NCBI GenBank assembly: GCA_964399465.1 | Contig: CAYNRA010000115.1 | Coordinates: 1 to 6,445, forward strand | Length of the DNA stretch: 6,445 nt | Direction: 5' to 3' | Source: CAYNRA01 sp964399465 | GTDB lineage: Bacteria > Bacteroidota > Bacteroidia > Cytophagales > Spirosomataceae | Shown: positions 1-6,445 of the stretch, one piece after another | Layout of the letters: each line of letters begins with the position of its first letter | How positions within the stretch are numbered: position 1 is the stretch's first letter | The notes under the pieces: generated by a model | What the model saw: only the letters and a program-made list of their open reading frames with translations | The model's database searches: none | What the model was told of the DNA's origin: nothing | Program-made: the position numbers and the translations under genes

Positions 1-18
1 TTCTTTCATCTGCATAAA

Positions 19-54
19 AAAAACGTTGCATCTATCACTAGATGCAACGTTTTT
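19..54 (-). terminator. Rho-independent terminator downstream of terC
   Basis: A perfect 16-bp stem (19-34 pairing with 39-54) closes on a 4-base loop (TCAC). It starts 20 bases past the terC stop codon. Read on the minus strand the stem runs into eight U residues (16-23 on the plus strand), the classic intrinsic terminator form. The T5 run on the other side means it could also stop transcription coming from the left on the plus strand. Confidence 0.85.
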
Positions 55-73
55 CAGAGAACAATAGCCTGTT

Positions 74-1138
74 TTATGCCTTCGCGTGTTCTTTTTTCGG
101 AGGGAATGCCAAGGAAGCAATAATACTAGCAGCCAAAATTCCGACAATGACTAATAGGGAGTGAACATTCGTAAAACCGAGTTCTTCCAAATAGCCATGA
201 ACAAGCATTTTGATACCAATGAAGCTCAGAAGTACACCCAAACCGTATTTCAGGTAGCTGAACATGTCGATGATATTGACCAAGAAGAAGAACATAGAAC
301 GAAGTCCCATGATGGCGAAAACATTCGAGAAAAATACGATGTACGGATCTTTTGTAATAGAGAAAATAGCTGGAATGGAATCCACAGCGAAGATAACATC
401 TGTAAATGCGATAACTACGATAACCACAAATAAAGGTGTGATGAATACCTTATTGCCTTTGTATTTATGACGAATGAAAAATTTATCGGCAACGAATTTT
501 TCATACACATTGAAGAAGCGAGAAGTAACTTTGACAGCTACGTGGTTTTTGGTGTCAATTTCTTCTTCTTCATCTCCAGAGAAAAGAATCTTTACCCCTG
601 TATAAACCAAGAAAAGCCCGAAAACTAAGAGAATCCACTCAAAACGTTGGATGAGTGCAGCACCTAAGAAAATAAATACAAAACGTAAAACAATAGAACC
701 TAAGATACCCCAAACGAGTACTTTTTTGTAGTGTTTTTGGCGTACACCAAATGAGTTGAAAATCAGGATAAAGACAAAAATATTATCCACTGAAAGCGAA
801 TATTCCACTAAATAACCTGTAAGATACTCCAGCGCCATATTACTTTGGAATTTATCCAGGGCGGCGGTATATTCCATGGGTAGTTCCAAAGATTTGTAGT
901 ACGAGGTTCGGACACTCTCAAGAAGTTCGGGCGTGTGTACATCATGGATGAGGTAGCCGAACTCTTTCAAGAAAAAGTAAAAACCAATTGCTAATAATAG
1001 CCATACGGCACTCCAGCCCGCTGCTTCTTTGAATTTAACGACGTGGCTATCTCCTTTGCTGAATGCGCCCAAGTCGAGCAGCATGACGAAGACAACAAAA
1101 ATGGCAAATGCACCAAAAAACAAAATTTCGTTTGACAT
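74..1138 (-). CDS. TerC/Alx family integral membrane metal (Mn2+) transporter
   Basis: A 354-residue polytopic inner-membrane protein of the TerC/Alx family, whose characterised members (E. coli Alx, B. subtilis TerC proteins) export or allocate manganese. Both family signature blocks are present: EYSLSVDN at residues 112-119 and FTDVIFAVDSIPA at 245-257, with the acidic residues E112, D118, D247 and D253 that are thought to line the metal path, followed by the conserved FAIMGLRSMFF block around 274-284. About eight to nine hydrophobic segments are visible, plus an acidic cytoplasmic loop (EEEE near residue 191) and a hydrophilic insert at about 65-100 that I believe is common in Bacteroidota homologues. 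The ATG at 1138 (MSNEILFF) is preferred; a 9-codon upstream extension would need a TTG. It is transcribed alone and ends at a strong terminator. No yybP-ykoY manganese riboswitch is evident upstream. The family call is firm; the substrate is inferred from the family. Confidence 0.92.
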   Translation of the reverse strand: MSNEILFFGAFAIFVVFVMLLDLGAFSKGDSHVVKFKEAAGWSAVWLLLAIGFYFFLKEFGYLIHDVHTPELLESVRTSYYKSLELPMEYTAALDKFQSNMALEYLTGYLVEYSLSVDNIFVFILIFNSFGVRQKHYKKVLVWGILGSIVLRFVFIFLGAALIQRFEWILLVFGLFLVYTGVKILFSGDEEEEIDTKNHVAVKVTSRFFNVYEKFVADKFFIRHKYKGNKVFITPLFVVIVVIAFTDVIFAVDSIPAIFSITKDPYIVFFSNVFAIMGLRSMFFFLVNIIDMFSYLKYGLGVLLSFIGIKMLVHGYLEELGFTNVHSLLVIVGILAASIIASLAFPPKKEHAKA

Positions 1139-1351
1139 GTATTTGTGTTGAAATGGTAAGTTCAAAATAAGAAAAAGAAGTACTATTTGAACTTTTAAAG
1201 CTCACAAGTAATAACTTCCATTCACAAATTTGAATAGAAACTTCGATATTTAGTGTGTGTAAAATGAAATTTTGTAGTTGGATAGTTAGAAATATTACGA
1301 TTTCAAGATTAAATCGTAATATATTAATTTAGCAACAGGAGCAAAGAATAA
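1139..1351. other. Intergenic region between terC and the GH144 gene
   Basis: AT-rich gap upstream of the minus-strand terC, continuous with the decayed 5' end of the hydrolase. It holds the inverted repeat at 1292-1322 and a 22-codon ATG-started frame (1264-1332) with no recognisable product and no convincing signal peptide. I searched both strands for the Bacteroidota promoter form (TTTG, about 19 bases, TAnnTTTG) and found no exact match, so the terC promoter is not assigned. Confidence 0.5.
1292..1322. repeat. 12-bp perfect inverted repeat with 7-base loop
   Basis: ATATTACGATTT (1292-1303) is repeated in inverse as AAATCGTAATAT (1311-1322) around the spacer CAAGATT. It lies between the divergent terC and GH144 genes. 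Neither flank carries a T-run, so it does not look like an intrinsic terminator. It could be an operator dyad, an mRNA hairpin or a remnant terminator; nothing in the sequence decides between these. Confidence 0.6.
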
Positions 1352-1369
1352 GATTGTTTCGTGAAGTTG

Positions 1370-1518
1370 ATGGTTAAGCTTGGGCAAGACCCACAGGTTT
1401 CTTTTCTAAATCCCCATCAAAAATTCAACTAAATTTTCTTCCGTTCCCAGTTCTAATTTTTGGCGGAGTCTATATCAAATTATTTGAAAAAGCTACCGCG
1501 CAATTAGTAGAGTCATCC
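1370..1518 (+). pseudogene. Frame-disrupted N-terminal Ig-like region of the GH144 gene
   Basis: The missing front of the hydrolase's Ig-like domain is still readable in three frames. Positions 1385-1420 read QDPQVSFLNPHQ; skipping one A (1421) of the A5 run 1419-1423 gives NSTKFSSVPSSN (1422-1457); skipping one T (1458) of the T5 run 1457-1461 gives FGGVYIKLFEKATAQ and runs straight into the intact frame. The joined text has the look of a bacterial SbsA/Big_5-type Ig domain (P-x-N-S-T-x-V-P-x-x-x-x-I-x-I-x-F). The first fragment can be started at ATG 1370, but no signal peptide precedes it and its frame is closed upstream by TAA at 1349. Either two real homopolymer insertions or sequencing errors would explain this. 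The reconstruction is by eye. Confidence 0.6.
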
Positions 1519-2895
1519 TTGCAGTTTTCACGCGGGGATAGCGTCGTGACACTCCAACCCAAACAAGATTTGAAGAGCGCTACAGCGTACCAAGTCGTCA
1601 TTTATCCCGACCTAAAATCAAAGAAATTAACAACATTACAAAATTTACACCGCTTTGGCATGACAACCAAAGTGGATCCTGCTGATAAATTCCCACGGAT
1701 TTCAGACGACGAATTATTGACACTCGTCCAAAAACAAACGTTCAACTATTTCTGGGATTTTGGACATCCTGTTTCCGGATTAGCACGTGAAAGAAACACA
1801 TCTGGTGACATCGTGACCTCTGGTGGAACTGGTTTTGGGATTCTAGCAATGGTGGTTGCCGTTGAACGTGGATTTATCTCACGCGAACAAGCCATCGAAC
1901 GCTTAACCAAAATGACAGATTTCCTAAAAAATAAGACAAAGACTTACCACGGTGTTTTTCCTCATTGGTTGAATGGCGCTACTGGAGAAACGGTTGCTTT
2001 CAGTACGTATGATGATGGTGGAGATTTGGTAGAAACTTCTTTCTTAATGCAAGGTTTGCTAACTGCCCGTCAGTATTTTAATCAGTCTGATACCAAAGAA
2101 ACGGCATTGCGCAAAACCATCACAGAACTCTGGGAAGCAGTGGAATGGGATTGGCATACCAAAGGCGAAAATGTCCTGTACTGGCATTGGTCTGCCAATC
2201 ACGGATGGCGCATGAATCACAAAATTCAAGGTTGGAACGAATGTCTAATCACGTATTTTCTAGCGGCTGCTTCACCTACTCACCCGATTTCGAAGGATGT
2301 TTATGACCAAGGTTGGGCGAGGCAAATGAAAAACGGGAAAACCTTTGAAGGTGTTACCCTTCCGCTCGGTTTTGACTTTGGTGGGCCGCTGTTTTTCTCG
2401 CATTATTCGTTCTTGGCACTTAGTCCCAAGGGGTTGAAAGATTCGTATGCGGATTACTGGACACAAAATAGGGCGCATACAGAAATCAATTATAGATATT
2501 GTGTACGAAATCCAAGAAATTATGCGGGTTACAGTGCAAATTGCTGGGGTTTAACCGCAAGTGATTCACACAATGGCTACGCAGCTCACTCTCCGACGGA
2601 GGATTTGGGCGTTATTTTTCCGACTGCCGCTTTGTCTGCTTTTCCTTATACACCCAAGGAGTCAATGGATGCTTTACACCATTTTTATTATGTTTTGGGT
2701 GATAAAATCTGGGGAGAGTATGGTTTTAAGGATGCGTTTAATTTATCGAATTTATGGTTTGCTGACTCGTATCTCGCCATCGACCAAGGCCCGATTATTT
2801 GCATGATTGAGAATCACAGAACAGGACTTTTATGGAATACCTTCATGTCAACGCCCGAAGCAAAAAAAGGAAAACAAGTACTCGGATTTGAGTAA
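1519..2895 (+). CDS. Glucoamylase-like glycoside hydrolase, GH144 type (N-terminally broken)
   Basis: Residues from about 58 to the end form a complete glucoamylase-like (PF10091) domain of the GH144 type, an alpha/alpha-barrel family that includes endo-beta-1,2-glucanases such as that of Chitinophaga pinensis. Visible signatures (numbered from 1519) are QTFNYFWDFG at 73-82, GGTGFG at 102-107, YDDGGDLVETSF at 164-175, GWNE at 238-241, NCWGLTASD at 341-349 and FADSYLAIDQGP at 414-425. The acidic residues D165, D169, E172 and E241 have the spacing I recall for the mutated catalytic candidates of the Chitinophaga enzyme. Residues 1-50 are the end of an Ig-like domain. The frame is open from 1378 but has no ATG before 1660. 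The TTG at 1519 is only a nominal start, and a protein begun at ATG 1660 would be 411 residues with no signal peptide. The family normally acts outside the cytoplasm, so this copy is probably non-functional or mis-sequenced. A pseudogene call would be equally fair. Confidence 0.85.
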   Translation: MQFSRGDSVVTLQPKQDLKSATAYQVVIYPDLKSKKLTTLQNLHRFGMTTKVDPADKFPRISDDELLTLVQKQTFNYFWDFGHPVSGLARERNTSGDIVTSGGTGFGILAMVVAVERGFISREQAIERLTKMTDFLKNKTKTYHGVFPHWLNGATGETVAFSTYDDGGDLVETSFLMQGLLTARQYFNQSDTKETALRKTITELWEAVEWDWHTKGENVLYWHWSANHGWRMNHKIQGWNECLITYFLAAASPTHPISKDVYDQGWARQMKNGKTFEGVTLPLGFDFGGPLFFSHYSFLALSPKGLKDSYADYWTQNRAHTEINYRYCVRNPRNYAGYSANCWGLTASDSHNGYAAHSPTEDLGVIFPTAALSAFPYTPKESMDALHHFYYVLGDKIWGEYGFKDAFNLSNLWFADSYLAIDQGPIICMIENHRTGLLWNTFMSTPEAKKGKQVLGFE

Positions 2896-2899
2896 ATAC

Positions 2900-2935
2900 A
2901 AAACGCGACTTTATTTTTTGTTAAAGTCGCGTTTT
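2900..2935. terminator. Bidirectional terminator between convergent GH144 and pnuC
   Basis: A perfect 14-bp stem (2900-2913 with 2922-2935; core ACGCGACTTTA) has an 8-base loop. It ends in a T-run (2932-2937) on the plus strand and in a shorter U-run on the minus strand from A2900-2903. It begins 5 bases after the GH144 stop codon and 16 bases from the pnuC stop, so it can end both convergent transcripts. Confidence 0.85.
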
Positions 2936-2950
2936 TTGTTCTTCCTTATT

Positions 2951-3622
2951 TTAGGAGTGTGTGAGTTTCTTTTGTTGTTGGTATTGCTTCGTCCAACTCC
3001 AAGCACCTTGTGCGGCAATGAGACAGAAAATAAAATACAAAAAAGCGTACAGTTTTACTTCCTTGATATAATACATGTACGTACTCAAAATATCAACAGC
3101 TAACCAAATCCACCAAGCTTCTACTTTTTTGCGCATCAGGAGGAATGTCGCATAAATACTCATAATCGTCGTAAAGGAATCTACAAACGGAAATGCACTC
3201 GGAAGACTGAATAATCGCGGAAAAATTTGATGTAAATGTTGAGAAAATGTACCAAATAAACCTGTAAATAAAAGAGCAAGAAGTGAATAAATAAGAAAAT
3301 TTCTTGGATTTAATTTACTGATAATCAATTCATTGTTCTTATTTTTTTCTTCATTTTTCGGGAATTTCCAATACCAAAATCCGAGAATATTCGTGACAAA
3401 GAAAAAAACTTGTAAAAACATATCCGGATAAAGCTGAATCTGGTAGAAAAGCCCAAAAGCAAGCAAAACATTGGTAAGCCCAATAACCCAAGACCAGACA
3501 TTTTCACGCACAGACAACCAGACCGCTACAGCGCCGGTCATCGTTGCCCAAAACTCAATATGACTCATCGGGTAGCCCCAAAACGTAAAAAAAAGTCGGT
3601 CAATACGGAAAATATCAAGCAT
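2951..3622 (-). CDS. pnuC: PnuC-family nicotinamide riboside (vitamin) transporter
   Basis: A 223-residue membrane protein of the PnuC family, facilitators that import nicotinamide riboside; related members carry thiamine or riboflavin. Family blocks present are ENVWSWVIG (40-48), YPDMFLQVFFFVTN ending in GFWYW (65-85), DSFTTIMSIYATFLLMRKK then EAWWIWLAVD (148-177), and YMYYIK plus LYAFLYFIF (182-199). About seven hydrophobic segments are visible, with a lysine-rich loop near 88-103. Length is normal for the family. ATG 3622 is chosen because the 3-codon extension requires a TTG. The gene lies 84 bases downstream of the amidase on the same strand, with no clear terminator between, so co-transcription is possible. 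A TAAATTTG element on the minus strand (3702-3709), overlapping the amidase stop, could be its own -7 box, but no matching -33 box is seen. No TPP riboswitch fits in the short leader, which slightly favours nicotinamide riboside over thiamine. Substrate remains inferred. Confidence 0.9.
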   Translation of the reverse strand: MLDIFRIDRLFFTFWGYPMSHIEFWATMTGAVAVWLSVRENVWSWVIGLTNVLLAFGLFYQIQLYPDMFLQVFFFVTNILGFWYWKFPKNEEKNKNNELIISKLNPRNFLIYSLLALLFTGLFGTFSQHLHQIFPRLFSLPSAFPFVDSFTTIMSIYATFLLMRKKVEAWWIWLAVDILSTYMYYIKEVKLYAFLYFIFCLIAAQGAWSWTKQYQQQKKLTHS

Positions 3623-3706
3623 AGATTTCAAAGTAAAAGGAACGAAAGATAAGGCATATTCATGGAAATAAATACAACCTCATCTTTGTTCCTCACCCAT
3701 ACAAAT

Positions 3707-5260
3707 TTAATTCGGAATAAATCGAGGTGCTTTTCGGTGTTTTGAAAGTTGCTCGTAGCTGTAAGCGATGCCCAGAAGGGTCGGTTCAGACCAGGCTTTC
3801 CCGAAAAAAGAAATCCCCACGGGAAGTTCTCCTACAAAACCCATCGGAACAGTAATATTCGGATACCCAGCTTGTGCAGCGGGAGACGAGCTACCAATCC
3901 GGAAGGTATCGCCATTTTTTGGGTCAATATCCCAAGCAGGGCTGCCTGTAGGCGCAATAATCGCATCTAATTGATGTACTGCCATCACACTGTCAATCCC
4001 TCTTTTCTGGATGCCATCTCGCATCGTTTGCAACGCTTCTTTGTATTCCGGCGAATCCAATGAACCTTTTGCACGTGCCATCGTAATCAATTTTTGGTCA
4101 TATTCCTTGATTTCAATCGAATCTTGGATATTGAACTCAATCAAATCATCGATACTTTTTATGGGGGAATTAGGCCCTAATGACTTGAAATATTTGTTTA
4201 GCCCATCTTTGAATTCATACAATAATACTTGGTAAGAAGCCGCACCAACATTTTTTACCGCCGTTATTTGGTCGATTTCCACAAAAGTTGCTCCTTGTTT
4301 TTTCATACTTTCAACAGCTTTCCAAAAAAGAGCATCTACCTCTGGCACGCGGCCAAGTGGTTGCTTGAAAATGCCAATTTTTTTGCCTTTCAGTGCGTTT
4401 TTGTCAAGAAATGACGTGTAATCGGTATAAGATTTACCTTGACTTGCCGCTGTTCTTTCATCTCTTGGGTCGATTCCCGTCAAGGCGCCCAAAGCAATGG
4501 CAGCGTCGCGAACTGTCCGTGCCATAGGACCAGATGTATCTTGCGTTTCCGAAATTGGAATAATTCCTCTCCGGCTAATCAGCCCGACAGTTGGCTTAAT
4601 CCCGACGACACCATTCGCATTGGAAGGGCAAACGATGGAACCGTTGGTTTCTGTCCCGATGGCAATCATACATAAATTGGCAGAGACAGAAACGCCTGAA
4701 CCAGCACTCGAACCGCATGGATTTTTGGTTAAAACGTAGGGATTTTTTGTTTGGCCGACTATACCACTCCATCCACTAGACGAAGCGCTACTTCGGAAAT
4801 TCGCCCACTCACTTAAATTGGCTTTTCCGAGTATAATAGCACCTGCCGCGCGTAATTGTGCAGTAACCCAGCTGTCTTCAGGAGCAATGGAAAATTGCAA
4901 AGCACGGGAACCAGCCGTCGTTGGCATTTTGTCGTGCGTATCGATGTTGTCTTTAAGTAGCACCGGAACACCGTGCAGCGGCCCGCGGCTTTTTCCTGCT
5001 TTGCGCTCTTTTTCAAGTTCTTGTGCAATTTGCATGGCATCGGGGTTTACAGCCAAGACAGAACGGAGTTCGGGGCCTGCTTGATCAATGGCTTTGATTC
5101 TATCCAAATACCATTTTGTCACTTGTGGAATGGTCATTTTTCCTGTTTTGTATGCAGTTTGGAGCTGCTGCACGGTCATTTCTTCTAAGGAAATCTGTTG
5201 TGCTCCACAAAATGGGAGAATTGATAGAAAAACAAGGAGCGTAAGAATTGTTTTTTTCAT
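3707..5260 (-). CDS. Secreted amidase-signature family amidase, peptide-amidase-like
   Basis: A 517-residue amidase-signature hydrolase that cleaves carboxamide bonds to release ammonia or an amine. The Ser-cisSer-Lys triad is intact: K103 in LLKDN, S184 in CGSSAGSG and nucleophile S208 in TETNGSIVCPS; the 24-residue gap between the serines is standard. A cleavable signal peptide (lysines at 2-3, hydrophobic 5-16, probable cut after CGA at residue 20) sends it to the periplasm or beyond, unlike cytoplasmic GatA. The GPLHGVP, NLSEWANFR, PTVGL, GIIPIS and LLYEF stretches closely recall, from memory, the Stenotrophomonas maltophilia peptide amidase (Pam), which removes the C-terminal amide from peptides; actual substrate here is inferred. 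C182 in the column usually held by glycine is shared with that subgroup. ATG 5260 is required by the signal peptide. There is no Shine-Dalgarno site, as usual in Bacteroidota. pnuC follows on the same strand; the DUF6503 gene is divergent. Confidence 0.92.
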   Translation of the reverse strand: MKKTILTLLVFLSILPFCGAQQISLEEMTVQQLQTAYKTGKMTIPQVTKWYLDRIKAIDQAGPELRSVLAVNPDAMQIAQELEKERKAGKSRGPLHGVPVLLKDNIDTHDKMPTTAGSRALQFSIAPEDSWVTAQLRAAGAIILGKANLSEWANFRSSASSSGWSGIVGQTKNPYVLTKNPCGSSAGSGVSVSANLCMIAIGTETNGSIVCPSNANGVVGIKPTVGLISRRGIIPISETQDTSGPMARTVRDAAIALGALTGIDPRDERTAASQGKSYTDYTSFLDKNALKGKKIGIFKQPLGRVPEVDALFWKAVESMKKQGATFVEIDQITAVKNVGAASYQVLLYEFKDGLNKYFKSLGPNSPIKSIDDLIEFNIQDSIEIKEYDQKLITMARAKGSLDSPEYKEALQTMRDGIQKRGIDSVMAVHQLDAIIAPTGSPAWDIDPKNGDTFRIGSSSPAAQAGYPNITVPMGFVGELPVGISFFGKAWSEPTLLGIAYSYEQLSKHRKAPRFIPN

Positions 5261-5448
5261 AGATGGGGGAAAAGGTTAATGAAATTCATTTACAAGATGA
5301 CTAAAATACAAACAAAAAGGTTTTATGTCGGATGAATGCGTGTAGAAGAAAGGAAAATTAAGATATAAGGGCATAAATTAGAGAGAAGGGAGGAATTTAG
5401 CGCTTTTTTCTATATCTAGGAATAGCTTCAAGGATTAGTTGACTTCTA

Positions 5449-5476
5449 TTTGTTTCTCAAAATTTGATTAAATTTG
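5449..5476 (+). promoter_or_regulatory. Candidate Bacteroidota-type promoter for the DUF6503 gene
   Basis: TTTG (5449-5452) and TAAATTTG (5469-5476) match the Bacteroidota -33 (TTTG) and -7 (TAnnTTTG) elements. The 16-base spacer is a little shorter than the usual 19 or so, and it would leave a leader of only about 10 bases before ATG 5491. The match is suggestive only, since such AT-rich words occur by chance. Confidence 0.3.
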
Positions 5477-5490
5477 CTAAAAAAGAAAAG

Positions 5491-6240
5491 ATGAAAGTAA
5501 AACAGATGATAGGTGTGTTGTCGCTTGCTGCAACACTTTGGAACTGCCAACCGGCTGCGGAGGAAGTGATAGACAAGGCCGTTTCGGCGCACGGTGGTGA
5601 AGTATTCGAGCACACAGAGGTTTCGTTCAAATTCAGGGATGCGTACTACAATTTAGTCCGGAATGAGGGTGCGTTTATTTACACGCGGATGCAAACAGAC
5701 ACAACAGGAGAGGTGATTACGGACAAGGTTTCTAACAAAGGATTTGTTCGTTATTTCGGAGAAATGCAGGTGCAATTGCCTGATTCTATGATGAATAAGT
5801 ATAGAAATTCTGTTAATTCAGTAGCCTATTTCTTTTTGATTCCAGGTGTATTGAAGGACCCCGCAGCGAAGAAAGAGTATTTGGGGAAAGAGAAGATTAA
5901 GGACACGGAATATTACAAAGTTAAAGTGTTTTTTACAGAAGAAGGTGGGGGAGATGACCACGAAGATACATTCGTTTATTGGGTTAATAAAAGAACGTCA
6001 TTTATTGATTATTTTGCGTACGAGTACAAGACAAACGGCGGAGGCATTCGTTTCCGTGAAGCAGTAAACAGACAAAAGCAGGCAGGCTTGCTATTCTGCG
6101 ATTATGTTAATTATGGCCCCAATGACAAAGGTGCAACGTTGGAAAATATGGCTCAGTTATTTGTAGATGGGAAATTGAAAGAAGTATCGAAGATTATCAA
6201 TGAAAATGTAGTTGTGAAAGATTTGAAGCCCAAAGAGTGA
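5491..6240 (+). CDS. DUF6503 family lipoprotein
   Basis: A 249-residue predicted lipoprotein. The N-terminus MKVKQMIGVLSLAATLWNC is a lipoprotein signal with the lipid-bearing Cys at residue 19; the lipobox (LWNC) is loose, as is common in this phylum. The mature part is mostly beta-rich and matches what I recall of DUF6503, a family of unknown function nearly confined to Bacteroidota: HGGE (34-37), FKFRD (46-50), YRNSVNSVAYF (104-114), EEGGG with the acidic DDHED (150-159), YWVN (163-166) and TNGGGIRFREA (181-191). Some relatives carry a misleading database label; no enzymatic motif is visible here. ATG 5491 is chosen because the 9-codon upstream extension would need a TTG and would spoil the signal peptide. 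An A-rich leader (AAAAAAGAAAAG) directly precedes it, typical for translation initiation in Bacteroidota. It is divergent from the amidase and followed by a permease gene 131 bases away on the same strand. The family call is by motif memory. Confidence 0.82.
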   Translation: MKVKQMIGVLSLAATLWNCQPAAEEVIDKAVSAHGGEVFEHTEVSFKFRDAYYNLVRNEGAFIYTRMQTDTTGEVITDKVSNKGFVRYFGEMQVQLPDSMMNKYRNSVNSVAYFFLIPGVLKDPAAKKEYLGKEKIKDTEYYKVKVFFTEEGGGDDHEDTFVYWVNKRTSFIDYFAYEYKTNGGGIRFREAVNRQKQAGLLFCDYVNYGPNDKGATLENMAQLFVDGKLKEVSKIINENVVVKDLKPKE

Positions 6241-6244
6241 ATTT

Positions 6245-6260
6245 GGGAAAGATATTTCCC
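6245..6260 (+). terminator. Weak stem-loop after the DUF6503 gene
   Basis: GGGAAA-GATA-TTTCCC forms a 6-bp perfect hairpin starting 5 bases after the stop codon. The following bases (TATAGATTTT) give only a poor U-run, so termination would be partial at best. Read-through into the permease gene is possible. Confidence 0.35.
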
Positions 6261-6371
6261 TATAGATTTTAGACTAACACGTGTATTTTGTACATCTGTT
6301 TAAGTTGTAAAATGTCTTTTTTAATTTAAATTGCGCACAAAAATTAAAGTTCAATTCTAATAACTAGAAAC

Positions 6372-6445
6372 GTGGAAAAAAGTATTTGGCGAAAAAAACC
6401 TATGGCCGCTTATGAAGCGGACATGAAAAAATCAGAATTAAAAAG
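6372..6445 (+). CDS. Start of an APC-family amino acid permease (partial, runs off the window)
   Basis: Only 24 complete codons and two bases of the next are inside the window, reading MEKSIWRKKP followed by MAAYEADMKKSELK. This short basic N-terminus with a WRKKP-like motif and an SELK(K/R) ending resembles, from memory, the cytoplasmic tail preceding the first membrane helix of APC-superfamily permeases of the basic amino acid/polyamine group in Bacteroidota. No membrane segment is yet reached, so the assignment rests on this tail only. GTG 6372 is the likely start because the RKKP motif is part of the usual tail; ATG 6402 is the alternative. The frame is open upstream of the GTG for at least several codons, but without an ATG near it. 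It follows the DUF6503 gene by 131 bases. Confidence 0.55.
   Translation, partial: MEKSIWRKKPMAAYEADMKKSELK

Noticed and set aside
161..470. Two overlapping plus-strand frames inside terC
   Set aside because: Low-complexity translations antisense to conserved transmembrane coding sequence; shadows of the real gene.
1224..1231. CAAATTTG palindrome as a promoter element or operator
   Set aside because: It resembles the TAnnTTTG box but lacks the leading TA on either strand, and such words are expected by chance in this AT-rich gap.
1139..1260. Possible yybP-ykoY manganese riboswitch in the terC leader
   Set aside because: TerC/Alx genes often carry this element, but I could not find its conserved paired loops on the minus strand upstream of ATG 1138; the leader is AT-rich without the expected GC-rich helices.
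1264..1332. Small 22-codon ATG frame upstream of the hydrolase
   Set aside because: It is in the same frame as the hydrolase but ends at TAG, spans the inverted repeat, and its product has neither a hydrophobic core nor a lipobox, so it is not a credible signal peptide or small protein.
3623..3706. TPP riboswitch upstream of pnuC
   Set aside because: Bacteroidota thiamine-type PnuC homologues can follow a TPP riboswitch, but the gap is only 84 bases and shows no CTGAGA or ACCTGATCTGG-like core.
4497..5084. Several open frames of 60-90 codons opposite the amidase gene
   Set aside because: They lie antisense to a well-conserved amidase, lack recognisable motifs, and are explained by the codon constraint of the real gene.
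1..6445. CRISPR array, insertion sequence, tRNA or defence system
   Set aside because: No regularly spaced direct repeats, transposase-like frame, flanking terminal repeats, cloverleaf or known defence-protein motif was seen on either strand.

Overview
The window looks like ordinary chromosomal DNA from a member of the Bacteroidota, most likely a Cytophagales-type free-living bacterium. This is inferred from moderate-to-low GC, A-rich leaders instead of Shine-Dalgarno sites, and protein families typical of that phylum (GH144 glucoamylase-like enzyme with an N-terminal Ig-like domain, DUF6503 lipoprotein, Bacteroidota-style TerC). The exact taxon cannot be settled from the sequence alone.

Layout, left to right. 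A strong stem-loop terminator (19-54) lies just past the 3' end of a minus-strand TerC/Alx-family metal transporter (74-1138). A 380-bp gap follows, holding a 12-bp inverted repeat and the decayed 5' end of a glycoside hydrolase. The hydrolase itself (plus strand, up to 2895) keeps an intact GH144 catalytic domain but has no signal peptide and no usable start. Two one-base frame changes, in an A5 and a T5 run, separate it from the rest of its Ig-like domain. A bidirectional terminator (2900-2935) separates it from the convergent minus-strand pair pnuC (2951-3622, vitamin/nucleoside transporter) and a secreted peptide-amidase-like amidase (3707-5260), which may be co-transcribed. Divergent from the amidase is a plus-strand DUF6503 lipoprotein (5491-6240). 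The window ends in the first 24 complete codons (plus two bases of the next) of what looks like an APC-family amino acid permease, beginning at a GTG (6372).

The genes fit a heterotrophic, polymer- and peptide-scavenging lifestyle: secreted glucan and amide hydrolysis, uptake of vitamins and amino acids, and metal export. They do not form one recognisable pathway. I see no mobile element, CRISPR array, tRNA, rRNA or defence system, and I do not find convincing evidence of a previously undescribed system. The most notable item is the frame-disrupted GH144 gene.
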